Positions 1 through 11,803 of a DNA stretch of 64,000 nucleotides are shown here, in pieces (positions within the stretch are counted from its first letter, which is position 1; every line of letters starts with the position of its first letter). Location: the NCBI RefSeq assembly GCF_004379255.2, contig NC_056041.1:21793559-21857558 (forward strand), written 5' to 3'. Made by a program: the position numbers and the translations under genes. Under the pieces are notes generated by a model. The model did not search any database. It had not been told where the DNA came from and worked only from the letters and a program-made list of their open reading frames with translations. Origin of the DNA: Salvia splendens. Lineage: Eukaryota > Streptophyta > Magnoliopsida > Lamiales > Lamiaceae.

Positions 1-216
1 GTATATAAGCATAAGGATAGGTAGTTGTTGGCTTTGAACCCTCCATAGTCGACACCATCGGATACACAAGCGGCTTAGTAGCGCGATGCTTAGAACTAAT
101 CCCCCACGGCATGCACCGAGACAATGGTGTTAACGCTTAAACACCTCAACCTCATCCGTTCTCACGTTTTGTGTCCATTGCGGTCTTGGACACCACTTTG
201 GATTCATAAGTGCGTT

Positions 217-2309
217 TTAATTTGTGGGTTTCAAACTCATTCCCTCTAGCAACTTATTCATTTGATCACGGTTTAACCCTTTGGTTAGCGGATCCGCTAG
301 ATTATCTATTGACTTCACATAGTCAATTGTAATCACTCCTGTTGTGATCAAATGTCTCACGGTGTTATGTCGTCGACGTATATGTCGAGACTTACCATTA
401 TAGAAACCATTGTTTTCCCTTCCAATAGCCGCTTGGTTATCGCAGTGGATCAGCACTGGTGGCACTAACTTAGATCAACATGGAATATCTTCAAGGAAGT
501 TCTTAAGCCACTCGTCTTCCTCACCAGCCTTATCTAAGGCAATGAACTCCGATTTCATTGTTAATCGGGCTATACATGTTTGTTTTGTGAATTTCCACGA
601 TACAGCACCACCCCCAATAGTAAAGACGTATCCACTTGTTGAAAGTGAGTCTCTATTGTCGGATATCCAATTTGCATCACAGTACCCTTCAAGTACCGGG
701 GGTATCTCGAGAAGTGTAGTCCATGATTTTGAGTATGTTTTAAATATCTCAAAACCCTCACAAGAGCTCTCCAATGCTCCTTGCTTGGATTGCTCGTGTA
801 ACGACTCAACTTGTTCACGACGCAAGCAATGTCAGGTCGAGTGCAATTAGTCAAGTACATGATGCATCTGATGACCCGTGCATACTCTTCTTCTGCAACG
901 GGCTAGCCTTTGTTTTTGCTCAAGTGAACGTCGGGGTTCAATTGGAGTCTTAACCGGCGCGCCATCATAGGCTTTGAATTTATTCAATATCTTCTCAACA
1001 TAATGTGATTGTGTTAAGATGATTCCATCAGACGTTCTTAGAATCTTTATTCCAAGAATTACATAGGCTAGACCCATGTCTTTCATGTCAAAGTTCCTCT
1101 TTAACATGGCCTTTGTATCGTTAATTACTTGAGTTTTCCTACCCAAGATTAACATTTCATCAACGTATAAACACACTATAACATGGTCGTTATTAGTGCT
1201 CTTGATGTAGACACATTTGTCGCACTCGTTGATTTTGAACCATTTGATAACATCACATTATCAAACTTCAAGTGCCATTGCAATGGCGCTTGTTTCAATC
1301 CATATAGAGACTTTACTAGCTTGCATACATTTTTCTCTTGTCCAGGTACTACAAACCCTTAGGGTTGCTCCATATAAATTTCATCTTCTAATTCACCATT
1401 TAGAAACGCGGTCTTTACATCCATTTGATGAATCTCAAGATTGTGCAATGCAGCAATAGCGAGAAGCACTCGGATAGATGCAATCCTTGTTACAGGTGAA
1501 TAGGTATCGAAGAAGTCATGTCCTTCCTTTTGCTTAAAACCATTTACTACTAATCGGGCTTTAAACTTATCCACTGTTCCATCGGCCTTAAATTTCGTTT
1601 TAAGTACCCATTTGCAACCTAGAGGTTTCGCACCTTCAGGTAGATCTACCAACACCCAAGTGTGGTTTAGCAAAATTGAGTCAATTTCGCTTTGAACAGC
1701 TTCTCTCCAATGTAGCCCGTCTGGGCCATTGAAGGCTACTTTTATAGATGTTGGTTCTCCATCTAACATAAAAGCAATGTAGTCAGGACCAAATGTTTTT
1801 GGTGTTCTGACTCTAGTACCACGTCTTAGTACTGTATCCTTTGGATCGGGCCTTGCACGCTTGCGCGATTCAGGTTCCTCATCCGTTGATTTAGAACTAG
1901 TGGCTTCAATCTCCACTGGTTTAGATCTAGTGGCTTCTTCTTCAATTCTTGTCTCAGAATTGGTTAAGACTTTTTCCTTGTCTTTGCAAGGAAATGTATT
2001 TTCGAGAAATATATCATTCCTTGACTCAATCGTTGTTCTTACTGTAATAGTCGATATTTCAGACTTGTGAACAACAAATCGATATGCACTACTATTAAGT
2101 ACATATCCAATGAAGATGCAATCAACCGTCTTATGTCCGATTGTAACTTCTTTGGGCGGAGGAACCATCACCTTTGCCAAACACCCCCACACTTTGAGGT
2201 ATTTGTAGGATGACTTCATTCCCTTCCACAACTCATAAGGAGTAACATCTTTTCCTTTGAGAGGGATTTTATTCAAGATATAGTTGGCTGTCAATACAGC
2301 TTCCCCCAC
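217..2309 (-). pseudogene. pol: copia reverse transcriptase and RNase H region, broken
   Basis: Frame 2309-1359 has the integrase C-terminus and the RT N-terminal half (CKWVLKTKFKADGTVDKFKA; later QMDVKTAFLNGELEDEIYM). Frame 1176-847 continues with MCLYVDEMLILG, where the usual catalytic YVDD has become YVDE. The frames 860-570, 825-475 and 465-217 hold the rest of RT and the RNase H domain (GYCDANW; HCDNQAAI; SRHIRRRHNTVR; ADPLTKGL). At least four frame breaks plus the YVDE change show long inactivity. Confidence 0.88.
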
Positions 2310-2358
2310 ATGTTATGTGGTAATCCTGAAGTCAGAAGCAGTGCATTCATCATCTCTT

Positions 2359-3300
2359 TTAGAGTTCGGTTCTTGCGTTTTGCGACACCATTAGATTGTG
2401 GTGAATATGGAGCAGTTGTTGATGAATTATACCACTTGCGTTGCATAACTCCTCAAACGGGGCTAAATATTCGCCACCTCTATCGCTTCGAATCGTTTTG
2501 ATTTCACAACCAAGTTGATTCTTAACTTCGTTCTTATAATTTTTGAACGCTTCTATTGTTTCATCTTTACTTCTTAAAAGATAAATGTAGCAATACCTTG
2601 TGCAATCATATATGAAAGTGATAAAGTACTTTTTACCACCTCTAGTTTGCACCATCTTTAAATCACATACGTCCGTGTGAATTAATTCAAGGGGTTTTGT
2701 GCTTCGTTCAACTAAGTGAAACGGTAACTTAGTCATTTTTGCTTCAAGACAAATTTCACATTTATCTTGGATATCCACTTCATTAGCCTTTAGTAAATCT
2801 AAATTCACTAATATTTTAATGACTTTTGAATTTACATGTCTCAATCTACAATGCCACAAATTTGAACACTCAATCAAGAGGAAGTAGATGTTTTATTATT
2901 ATTAGCCAACGGCTTTGCAACACTGCGAGTTGCCACACTAAGCTTGAAAAGCCCATCGGTTACGTAACCTTTTCCGAGGGATTTTCCAAACTTGTACAAT
3001 GCAAACCTATCAGACTCAAATACAAGTTTAAACCCCTTATTAACTAGTATTGATCCTGACACTAGGTTCTTGCGGATGTCCGGGACATGCAGCACATCCT
3101 TCAAAGTGATAGTGACGCCAGACGTCATCATGAGAATCACGTTGCCAACGCCGAGGACTTCGGATGATGCTTGATTCCCCATGTTGATCTTCCTCTCTTC
3201 AACAGCAGTGTAGGAGACAAACTTGTTCCTATCTGAGCAGACATGAGCAGTAGCGCCGGTGTCGATGTACCAGCCACCCTTGTTGTTAACTTATTCAGTG
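2359..3300 (-). pseudogene. pol: copia protease and integrase region, broken
   Basis: Near 3250-3290 the minus strand encodes [11 protein letters not shown], the aspartic protease active site (DTGA). The frame from 3182 to 2874 continues protease-to-integrase linker sequence. The frame from 2877 to 2359 has the GAG-pre-integrase HHCC zinc motif (HCRLRH, then CEICLEAK) and the first two integrase catalytic Asp contexts (HTDVCDL and IRSDRGGEY). It then loses the frame before the third acidic residue. Protease and integrase parts are in different frames, so this is a relic. Confidence 0.85.
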
Positions 3301-3326
3301 ACCACAGCAATGAGGTCGTTTTCATC

Positions 3327-4567
3327 TCAGTCCTTGAACTCCTTCTCAACGACGTGGGCAGTCGGCCTCTTCTTCTTGTTGCGGCAGTCCTTTGCAAAGT
3401 GGCCCAGTTTGCCACATTTGTAGCAATCGCCTTCAAACTTCTTTGTAGGCTGATTTCCCTTCCCTTTGTCACTTGGACGATTTGGGCGAGGGCGTTTGTT
3501 GGAGAGACCACCCCGCTTCAACAGATTGGCTTTGGCTTCAAATGAGGTGAAGCCCTTAGCCTTTTGGTCACTTTTGCGCACATCAGCCTCAATGCGTAAT
3601 TTCACGATCAAGTCTTCAAGGGTCATCTGCTTTCGTTTGTGAAGTCCTTCCAACTAGGAGGAAGCTTGTCGATGATCGTGCACCTTAGGAATTTGTCGGG
3701 CAAGATCATCCCTTCAGCCACTAATGCGTGGATGATCATTTGGAGCTCTTTGACTTGCTCCATGATGGGTCGAGAGTCAACCATCGTGTAGTCTATAAAC
3801 TTGGATGCTACAACTTGTTCAGTACCTGCAGCATTATCTATGCTATACTTTCTTTCTAGGTTTTCCCACATTTGTTTAGATGTGGTTACATTGGAGTATA
3901 CATTGTAGAGGCTATCATCTAATGCACTTAAAATAAAAATTTTACATAGATAATCCCCTTTTCTCCAAGCATCATAGTCCGCCATGACTTCGAGCCTAGT
4001 CTCTTGATCACTTGGCGCGGGCGGTTCGTTTTCCGTGAGGAAGTTGGCGACGCCCAATGTTGTCAAGTAGAACAACATCTTTTGGTACCACCTTTTGAAG
4101 TCAAATCCTCCAAACTTTGGTGGCTTCTCGGCAGGTGGCATCATTCTTGGTGCCAAAGGTGCCGAACTTGGTCCATGGAAGGAACCAATTCTGTTGCCCC
4201 CGAAGGAGCCAACAACGTGGTTGGGCATAGATTCCCCACCATTCATGTTGGGCATAGAGCCCGCCATGATCGTACTATCCTCGAAGGAACTAGCACCCGC
4301 GTGAGACCCGAAGGCCCCAGCACTCGATCCATTAAAGGATCCGAAGGAACCACTAAAAGTGGAACCAACCGATCCACTCGAGGTGGATCCACCAGTGGGC
4401 CCAAGGGGGTTAACAAACTCCCAAGGGGTTGTTGATGAAGATGGATAGCGCCCGGGAGTGGGCATCATCGTCGGGATCGACGAAGTGTTGACAGGTCCAG
4501 TGTTCGCCATGGTGGATGGAGTTACAGCGGTGGTGGTAGCAGCGACAGTGTTGGCTTCAGTCGCCAT
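3327..4567 (-). pseudogene. gag: copia Gag with CCHC zinc knuckle, frameshifted
   Basis: The first in-frame ATG is at 4567 (MATEANTV). A low-complexity Ser/Gly/Thr N-terminus is followed by a UBN2/Gag core (KWYQKMLFYLTTLGVANFL; later KQMWENLERKYS; then KFIDYTMVDSRPIMEQVKEL). The frame stops at 3623. It continues in another frame overlapping at 3327-3653, which carries the nucleic-acid-binding knuckle CYKCGKLGHFAKDC. The break lies in the region joining core and knuckle, so no continuous Gag is made. Gag would coat the element RNA in cytoplasmic particles. Confidence 0.85.
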
Positions 4568-4669
4568 CTCCAACAAAAGGTGTTTAAAGTTTCGAAAGTT
4601 TTAGTTCAGTTTATGGTCCAAATTCCTTCAAAGGCAAGTTATATCTCGTCTTACGATTGTTGGATTCTG

Positions 4670-5486
4670 GGATTACAAGAGATACAACCGGGCGTAATAC
4701 AACCCAAAAGAAGGAATACAAATGAAAACTGAACTGAAATTACAACTGAAAATCGAAACAACTAAACCGTGAAATTTGTTAGCCGAGTCGAGGAGTCCTC
4801 TTTCCGCAAGACGAGATACTCCCCGGTATTGCTCTTCGGATTGACGTTTCATCCCCAAAGATAAAACGGCTATGTCTCTGGTGGAGCAGCACCGTAATCA
4901 ACATAGCTCCGGCGAACTGGATGGAGGAGAGGGCAGAGCTTTCGACAAAAAAAATAATGCAGAGAGAGGGAGAGATCTAATGATGCAAATGCTTGTGAAT
5001 ATTGTATCTAATGCAGGGGAATGGCTAGCCTATTTATAGGCCAAGCCACCATGCAGGGTCAACCAAGCCATGAAGGCTCATCATGGCAGATTCGTACCCG
5101 TCGGCGGTTACAAGTGTGTGGCAGGAGTGTGCCTTTCGCGTGTGGGCGGTTACAAGCGTGTGGCAACCTTGTAGGCTTTGACTGTGCCACGCTTGACGAT
5201 GTGTTAAGCCACTTGGATTGCTGACTCAGCGGTGGTCTAAAAAGATTACTACGGGTCCAGACCCAAGCCCAAAGACCAATTGCCAAGTCCAAGTCCAAGT
5301 CCAAGTCCAAGACCGGGATCGGGCCGGCGGCGGCGGCGTCGGGCTCAGGCTCGGGCGGGCGGCGGCGGCGTGCGCGTGTGGGCTCTTTCACCCATCTTGG
5401 TCCACTATAATTATTAAGTAACATAAAGTCACTTAATTTACACACATTAAAAGATGTGTCACTTCTCCAATGTGGGATAATTAACA
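4670..5486 (-). repeat. 5' LTR of the copia element (inner border approximate)
   Basis: The LTR runs leftward from TGTTAATTATCC at 5486. It holds a TATA-like box (TATAAATA on the minus strand at 5031-5038) and, between about 5275 and 5375, a CCAAGT hexamer run followed by a CGG-rich stretch. The inner end is uncertain because no clear initiator-Met tRNA primer site was found between 4580 and 4680; a CA end near 4668 is a guess. Confidence 0.6.
5031..5038 (-). promoter_or_regulatory. TATA box of copia LTR
   Basis: TATAAATA on the minus strand, inside the LTR and about 450 bases from its outer end. It is the only good TATA candidate upstream of gag. Transcription would start near 5000. Inferred from sequence and position only. 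Confidence 0.5.
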
Positions 5487-5783
5487 CTAGTTAATTATTC
5501 CCTAAGCTCAAACTCTAAGCTTTAATTAAAAGCTAATTATGCTCAATTTTAATCCACTATTTCTCACTCATCGGAAATCGGATTTGAGAAAGTGAATATA
5601 CTACATTTATCTACGTAAAATGCAGATCGGCGCTATATCATTTAATTTCACAAAATTAGATGTCTCGTCACATTTATTATTTGGTCAAAATCCATTGACA
5701 GGGCATATTTATTCCATGATTTCTACAAAATTAAAATAACGAGAACACATATTATCAAGCGCAGAAGAATTGTTTCTACTCAT

Positions 5784-5972
5784 ATGAAGGATATGAGAGA
5801 AAGTAGATACATTCTAAGAATCAAATATGTTTGTAATTGCCAAAACAGAATGCAAAGCGTATCTCAAGATTCTTGCATCAATACAATGCTTAAACGCTTT
5901 AGCATGAACAATATGGAGAAATGCATTCTACCTTTCGGGCTTTCGGAAGTGAATTGTGCTATCTTACAATGA
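5784..5972 (+). pseudogene. copia reverse transcriptase fragment
   Basis: The 62-codon open frame contains SRYILRIKYVCN and SQDSCINTMLKRFSMNN, which align with the copia RT stretch that usually reads like SYVLGI and LSQKSYIDKVLKRF. It is an isolated scrap on the plus strand, opposite to the neighbouring copia element, and so comes from another insertion. No flanking domains are seen. Recognition is by eye. Confidence 0.55.
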
Positions 5973-6863
5973 TTTCACCGAAGTCGGCGGTCCACGAAGT
6001 TGTGCTAAGATGATTTCAACGGCCCACTAGGCATAACCTTTGTGTTTTTTACTCCCTCCGTTTGTCATTATTTATCACTAGTTTTCTTTTTAGATCTATC
6101 CGCCAATACTTCTCACACTTACCTTTTACTACTTCTGGTAATAGACCTCACATTCCACTAACTCATTACGTATATTATTCCAGATTCATGTGTGCACGAG
6201 TTGCCCATGTACGTTCCTCGAACGACCCTCGATATGTAACATGTCCAAATACATCAAGCCTATATTCACGCTTTGCAAAAGTCCAACAAATGTATGTGAA
6301 AGAGGCTTATAAAGTTGTAACTCCATGTGGTTACGCGCCAATCGTGGAAGACTTAACTATGTGATGACTCCACAAGATCCCCAATACAATATTAATAGAC
6401 TACAACCGTAAATAGGGTAGTCATTCCATGCATTTTAATACCACACCGCTCCTCTGAATAGCATACACGCTCTCTCTGTGTCTGTGCCTCCTTTACTGTT
6501 GAAGCTTTGCCTTTCACATTCATTAGTTCGTTGTACCTCGTTTTGGTCAGCGGTGCTTTTCAAAGTCATTTCATCTACGATTATGAATACTACACGCCTG
6601 ATTCGAGAGCTCCATTAAAGCATATCTTGTCTTATGGAAATAAGACTCCTCAACTTAACTTATTATCACGGTTCTTTGTTTTATTTAATTGTAATTCAAT
6701 TTTGTAGTTCCATTTTCATTGTGTTTCTTCTTTTTTGATTTATTTAGATTGTAGTAAATCCGTCAATTATTTATGTAATCAGTTTGATAAACTAGACATG
6801 GAACCGTAACATAAATATACTTAAACTGGTAAATATCCTTTGTTCATACAAAAAGGTTGAAAC
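5973..6863. other. Intergenic, one truncated MITE end
   Basis: Mostly AT-rich. A Stowaway-like terminus (CTCCCTCCGTTTGTC) lies at about 6052 but no matching right end was found. The 100-codon frame at 6062-6364 shows no recognisable motif. Nothing else is supported. Confidence 0.5.
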
Positions 6864-7175
6864 AGATACGTTCATTATTCAATATATCTTGCATTATTAT
6901 TTAATTGCATTATTTAGTTAGATATTTAGGGATTAGATATCTTTTTCATATCTTTTGTCTTGCTCATTAAGTTAGTATTCACTATTATAAATAGTGGACA
7001 TTGTTATTCATTTTAATCAATCAAGAAATATCAATTATCCTTCTATTTTATTCTCACACTCTCTTCTCTTTTTCATTGTGCACAAACCCTAATTTCGACG
7101 CCGGATTGATCGACGGGCAAAAGCTCCCGCGACGTTCGACGCGGAATCTATCGTTGAGGAACTTCTTCCTTAACA
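6864..7175 (+). repeat. Left LTR of non-autonomous element
   Basis: 312 bases. It ends ...GACGTTCGACGCGGAATC(T)ATCG...CTTAACA, almost identical to 8778-8903. A TATA-like ATTATAAATAGTGG is at about 6982-6995. The first base of the expected TG is A, which looks like a point change. Confidence 0.85.
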
Positions 7176-7199
7176 AGTGGTGCTTTCATTCTCGAACTC

Positions 7200-7469
7200 A
7201 TGGCCGAAGTCAATCTTCGTTCATGGTGGGAGATATCGCAAGCATCTGAAGACTTGCAATTGAATTCAACAACAGTAACGTGGGAGAATATTCTCGCTAG
7301 GTTTGCCAGAATCGAGTCCCGATTGCTTGAGCATGAGCGTAGGGCAGTAGCAACGCTCCCTCCATTGCGCCCGGAACCTGACCCACCTGACGGACCTCTA
7401 CTGTACGCCGCCGCACAGCTGCAATTCCAGATCACCTGCTACCAGCCGCCGCCTCCAATCACCCACTAA
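7200..7469 (+). pseudogene. Gag-like N-terminal remnant in the non-autonomous element
   Basis: An ATG 24 bases after the left LTR opens a 89-codon frame (MAEVNLRSWWEISQASEDL...). It has a short helical-looking stretch (WENILARFARIESRLLEHERR), then becomes Pro-rich. Beyond the stop at 7467 the same frame stays Pro/Gln-rich with scattered stops to about 7800, so a longer reading frame once continued. Position right after the LTR and primer site suggests a Gag start. No Gag domain was positively recognised. Confidence 0.45.
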
Positions 7470-7874
7470 CCGCTGCAACCTCCCCAAACCCACCACCACC
7501 AGCAGCTCACATGTAGGGCGACACAAATGTAGCCCCGACGGCAGTTCCCGCAGCCTAATTCTTGCTGGTATCCGGCAACCCAACAGCTACACACGCCTCC
7601 GCAGTACCCGTCCTACACCAATGGACCAACGGTATATTCAGGGTATGAACTCTACAAGCAGCGCATACCTCAACCACCGGATCCGGGACCTCCATATGAA
7701 GTGCCGACTTACGGGCTCCCTGGAGCACGACCGTAAAAGCAGGACCCGATTCATCCTGTTGGACAATCGTCCGACACCGGGCAGCCCGCTATCGGCTGGT
7801 GTCCCCTGACGAGTCACCACCACTCAGCAGCGCAACTGCCGGTTGTTGTTGTACTGCTGTACAGAGGAAGCCCA

Positions 7875-8387
7875 TTGGAGACCGTCGTCGTACCCGATGA
7901 GGCCGTTGTAGTAGAGGAAGTCCAAGATAAGAGCTACAGCGAAGTCATGCTCTTCAGCCGCAAGTCCTTTGACGGAGATGAGATGCTAATGGCTATCCCC
8001 CCCTCTCCAGCTGCGATCTCTCTGCCGTGCAGCCCCAATGTCAATGGAGAGGAAGGGGAATTGTTTGAAGATGAACCGCCCCTACCAGCTGGGATCCCAC
8101 CGCCGTGCAGCCCAAATCAGGATTACAGTGATCACACTTCGGTTCCAATTGAATTGGTCGATTCAGTGGAGTTTGAGGATCTTTGCGAGGGGAATGACAA
8201 TATTGAAGTTGATGGTGAAAACAAGGATCGAGACCGAGTTGGTGAGAAAGAGTCATTGGTTTTGGCGGAAGAAGAGCGTTGTGATGAACAGGAAAAAGTA
8301 CATTCCACAGTCTCTATATTTGAGACAGAAGCAAAGGAAGCCTTAGTTCATGTTGTGGCTACTTGTTTACTTGCACGTATGAAGTAA
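7875..8387 (+). CDS. Acidic 170-aa ORF of unknown function inside the non-autonomous element
   Basis: An uninterrupted frame starts METVVVPDEAVVVEEV. It is strongly acidic and has an imperfect internal repeat: MAIPPSPAAISLPCSPN at about residues 39-55 and PLPAGIPPPCSPN at about 69-81. A Glu/Asp-rich middle follows. It ends close to the polypurine tract, where plant Ty3-type elements sometimes keep an extra ORF or Gag tail. It is not recognised. It may be an in-frame remnant of the original polyprotein rather than an independent protein, because no promoter or Kozak context was identified. Translation is unproven. Confidence 0.4.
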   Translation: METVVVPDEAVVVEEVQDKSYSEVMLFSRKSFDGDEMLMAIPPSPAAISLPCSPNVNGEEGELFEDEPPLPAGIPPPCSPNQDYSDHTSVPIELVDSVEFEDLCEGNDNIEVDGENKDRDRVGEKESLVLAEEERCDEQEKVHSTVSIFETEAKEALVHVVATCLLARMK

Positions 8388-8528
8388 CTGTCGCATGATG
8401 CTGCAATTGCTCCAACGCAGCGACCGGGAACGTTTGATCCAGGAGGGGATACATCAAAGCTTTTGTTGTCTTCGACTCTTTTCGTTGCTTCGTGGTTCTC
8501 ACCTTGAGGATAAGATGGATTTCAACCG

Positions 8529-8537
8529 TGGGGGAGT
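8529..8537 (+). other. Polypurine tract
   Basis: GTGGGGGAG directly before the right LTR: the expected plus-strand primer position for an LTR retrotransposon. Confidence 0.6.
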
Positions 8538-8903
8538 TGATACGTTCATTATTCAATATATCTTTCATATCTTGCATTATTATTTAGTTGCATTATTTAG
8601 TTAGATATTTAGTTAGATATTTAGTTGCATTATTTAGGTGCATTATTTAGTTGCATTATTTAGTTTCATATCTTTTGTCTTGTTCATTAAGTTAGTATCA
8701 ACTATTATAAATAGTGGACATTGTTATTCATTTAAATCAATCAAAAAATATCAATTATCATTCTATTTTATTCTCACACTTTCTTCTCTTTTTCATCTTG
8801 CACAAACTCACAAACCTTAATTTTGACGCCGGATTGATCGACGGGCAAAAGCTCCCGCGACGTTCGACGCGGAATCTATTGTTGAGGAACTTCTTCCTTA
8901 ACA
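8538..8903 (+). repeat. Right LTR with internal short tandem repeats
   Basis: 366 bases and alignable to the left LTR throughout, but about 55 bases longer because of repeated TTAGTTGCATTATTTAG and TTAGATATTTAG units at about 8585-8670. Starts TGATACGTTC and ends TTAACA. Confidence 0.85.
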
Positions 8904-11184
8904 AAACCCCAACCTTAAGGACCCCCCACATCGCGGTCCGACAGTATTGTGAGGGGTGTTAAATTAGGGTATGCTGTGACCCGCGAAGGGGGAGGGCCTA
9001 ACCCACTGCCTGCCAGAAACCCACCTCAAAACCTCACACTTGTGCCTGAGAGGTATTGCAACTACATGACAGTAGTGAAATTTAATCATTGGTCATTCAT
9101 ACAAATCTGCCCATCTGAAACCAACTGCGCTGCCCCTACGGTAAATATCCTTTGTGTAACAGTCAAATTTTAGTCCGTCGTATATCCTTCGTATATCCTT
9201 CTTTCAAGGGAGACAATAACTTTACTACGTGGATTACAATGTTTAACAATTCTTTATTATTAGTATAGTTTTCTTTCATACATTATACTTGTAAATTACT
9301 TTGAAAGTTTGTATTTTTGTGAGAGTATAAGTTAGTGGAGTACTATATAAATCAAATTTCTGGGAAGCTTCTTGTTAGGCAGGCTTGGAGTCAGATCAAT
9401 ATAAAAAACTATCATAAAACTGGCCAGCTGTGATGAGTCATATTTTCACGCGTCATAACAAATAAAATTAAATCATGGTACATAATTTGTTCCCTCATTT
9501 TTGGAGAAATTATGGGCTTTTATTTGGCTCCATTCTTTGTTAATGTTTCATCTTTTATCAGTACTCGAAAACGACTTTATATTTGCCAGCGATATTTCAT
9601 TTTTATACAAAATTGATTGTTTAATACTAGTATAACTTTATAACTATGTAATTATTTAATACATGAAAAGTCAAATAATATTTTTATTAATTTTTAATAT
9701 TGGTCATGCCTTATGCTTCAGGTAATTAATTAATGATTCCTAAACTATTAATTGGTGTAATTTAACGATCTATTTAATGAACTTAATATTTTTGTGATGG
9801 ATGGACTATTCTTTTGTTTTGGGTGGAAACCCTCTACATTAATTTCAACAAAACCAGCTCTAAAAAATGAATATTCAACTAATTTGCTTTGGCCTTGTTC
9901 AAACAAACCAACTATTCTGAGACTGAGAGTGATTGTAAACATTGTTAATAGTTAATAACATTATAAAATGTCGTTAAGAATTATATGGTAGTCGGCCAAA
10001 AATGACTTGTTTAAGCACTTAGATTTGTTAGGTTTTGTTCAATTGATAAATTTGTACTAGTACTATCAACTTATGATTTAAAAAATAAATAAATTAGCAT
10101 TTGCTTTATGTACTACAGCTAACTTCCAAAATTTTGCTGTGAAATTCACTTTTTGTGGTCTCCTCACACTGACACTAAAGCTTGGTGTTGAGCAGAAAAT
10201 TACAGACTATTCACAATTCGGTAGTATTTTTTTTTATTAACCTTGATTTTTGTTTCTTTATTTAATTGATTGCTTTTTTTTTCTGTTATTACCTCTTAAT
10301 TTATGATTTAGTTTGTTATTGTAGCAGTATTATTGTACAACTTTTCTTCAATAGTATTTTGTAATATATCATGTGCGGAGTATTACAAATTTAAATTTAA
10401 GAATTTATGTATTTCCTCGGTGGTAGGGAAATATGTTATTTTTCCTTTTTCATCTATCTCATACAAATAGTACATATTCATTTATGCAAATATTTTCTCA
10501 TATGATTTTATTTTATTATTTATGGGTTTAACTATTTATTAATATTATTTCAATTACTTTTTCTCTTTATTTCTCACTTTATCATTTACTCCATGTACTG
10601 GCCCCACCATTCTGTAAAGTTTATCTCATTTTGTCTCATACTTTAGCAATTACGCATTAAAATATGTGTTTTCCTAAATGATTTATTTCTATAGGACATG
10701 GGGAATAATTTTTATACATTTCATGGTTAGATTTCGTCCTCCCCATTTCATTTGTTTAATCATCTCTTGGCAGGAAATAAATTGATTGAATGTTAATTTC
10801 TTTTCCGTAAATACATATGGGGTGATAATTGTATGAACATTTTTTTATGCTTCAATACATTTAAGATTGTTGTTTTTGCTATCTTCCATGTTCCTCTTTT
10901 TATCCTTCTATCTCCATCGGGTTTTTCAGATACCCCCGAGTGTCGCATTAAACAGTCCTATACAAAATCGAAATGTGTGGAATATACTCCCTTTATTTCA
11001 TAACACTTTCCTTTTTAGTTTTATCTTACTAAAAATATCATATGGAGTAATTATTTTTGAAAAAATTCTCAATTACATTAATATAAAAATTATATTTTCT
11101 CTTTCCACTTAATATACAAAACAAAAGCCCTTAAAATCCGGCATCCCACAAGTTTGACATGACATCTTTTTGGGGACAGTATTA
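8904..11184. other. AT-rich intergenic DNA, no gene supported
   Basis: From 8904 to about 9180 the base composition is higher in GC (for example CGCGAAGGGGGAGGGCC near 8980), like a scrap of another repeat, but it was not identified. From 9180 on the sequence is very AT-rich with no convincing frame. A lone Stowaway-like end (CTCCCTTTATTTCATAAC) is at about 10987. Short pyrimidine-rich stretches occur but no element borders could be fixed. Confidence 0.5.
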
Positions 11185-11397
11185 CTCTCTCCATCCATAA
11201 AATTTGTTTTATTTGTGAACAATACGGGTTTTAATGAAAAATTGGTAAAGTATAAATAATGAAAAGAAAAAATGAGTAAATTAAGAGAGATATGAAGAAA
11301 AAGAAGTATAAAAAGAAACTTTCTATTTTAATAACAGAGAATTTTTTTTTTCACACATTTCAAAATGGCAAAAAACTAATTTCATGGACGAGTGGAG
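11185..11397. mobile_element. Stowaway-like MITE
   Basis: Left end CTCTCTCCATCCATAAAAT and right end TTTCATGGACGAGTGGAG are imperfect inverted repeats, flanked on both sides by TA, the Tc1/mariner-type target. 213 bases, AT-rich, no coding capacity. Confidence 0.75.
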
Positions 11398-11803
11398 TAT
11401 TTGTTACAAGTTTGTTTAAATTAATACTCCATCTGTCCCAGAAAATATGGGCAATGTATGAAACGAAAGAATTATCAAACGATATCGAAGGAACAAATGA
11501 ACAAACATTATTCTAAAATTAGTTTGAATAATAAACTGAAATAATTAATGCCTAATAAATAATGCAATTTAGCAAGACACGCAATGCGACCAGTTTCGTC
11601 CTTTCCAATAAATACTCTTAAAATTTCATTTCCCTCTCTTTCTCTCTCCCTCCATTTTTTCTCTCTCCACGAAATTTCGAGGAAGCTCACTCCATGACTT
11701 CCCCCAACCATTTAACTCCCGCTCCTTCCACTCCCCTTCCTCTCAGCCCCCAATCCCCTTCCTCTCCTCCCCTCTACCTCCGCTTTCGCTTTTTCCGTGA
11801 ATC

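Larger units (their letters stand above)
1..5486 (-). mobile_element. Decayed Ty1/copia LTR retrotransposon, right part of element
   Basis: Reading the minus strand from about 5486 down, the order is LTR, gag, CCHC zinc knuckle, protease, integrase, reverse transcriptase, RNase H. Integrase before RT is the Ty1/copia order. The outer end begins TGTTAATTATCCCACATTGG at 5486, a typical plant copia LTR start. The far LTR should lie left of the window. The polyprotein is split among several frames, so the copy is dead. The 3' end is not visible, so its age cannot be judged by LTR comparison here. Confidence 0.92.
6864..8903 (+). mobile_element. Non-autonomous LTR retrotransposon (LARD/TR-GAG-like)
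   Basis: Two direct terminal repeats (6864-7175 and 8538-8903) begin with (T/A)GATACGTTCATTATTC and end in CTTCCTTAACA. The left one is followed at once by AGTGGTGCTTTCATTCTCG, similar to primer-site regions of plant Ty3-type elements. The right one is preceded by the purine run GTGGGGGAG. The interior is only about 1.36 kb and has no protease, integrase or RT, so it must be mobilised in trans. Flanks (GAAAC versus AAACC) are only roughly alike, so the TSD is weak. The right LTR has an extra insertion of short repeats. Confidence 0.85.

Noticed and set aside
8960..9060. GC-rich stretch with words similar to the LINE at 17340-17400 (GGGGGAGGGCCTAACCC; CTGCCTGCCAGAAA)
   Set aside because: Similarity is short and patchy; not enough to call a LINE fragment.
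6828..9160. GGTAAATATCCTTTGT at 6828-6845 and again at about 9139-9155, outside both LTRs of the non-autonomous element
   Set aside because: Could suggest a larger duplication, but only about 16 bases match and the flanks differ.
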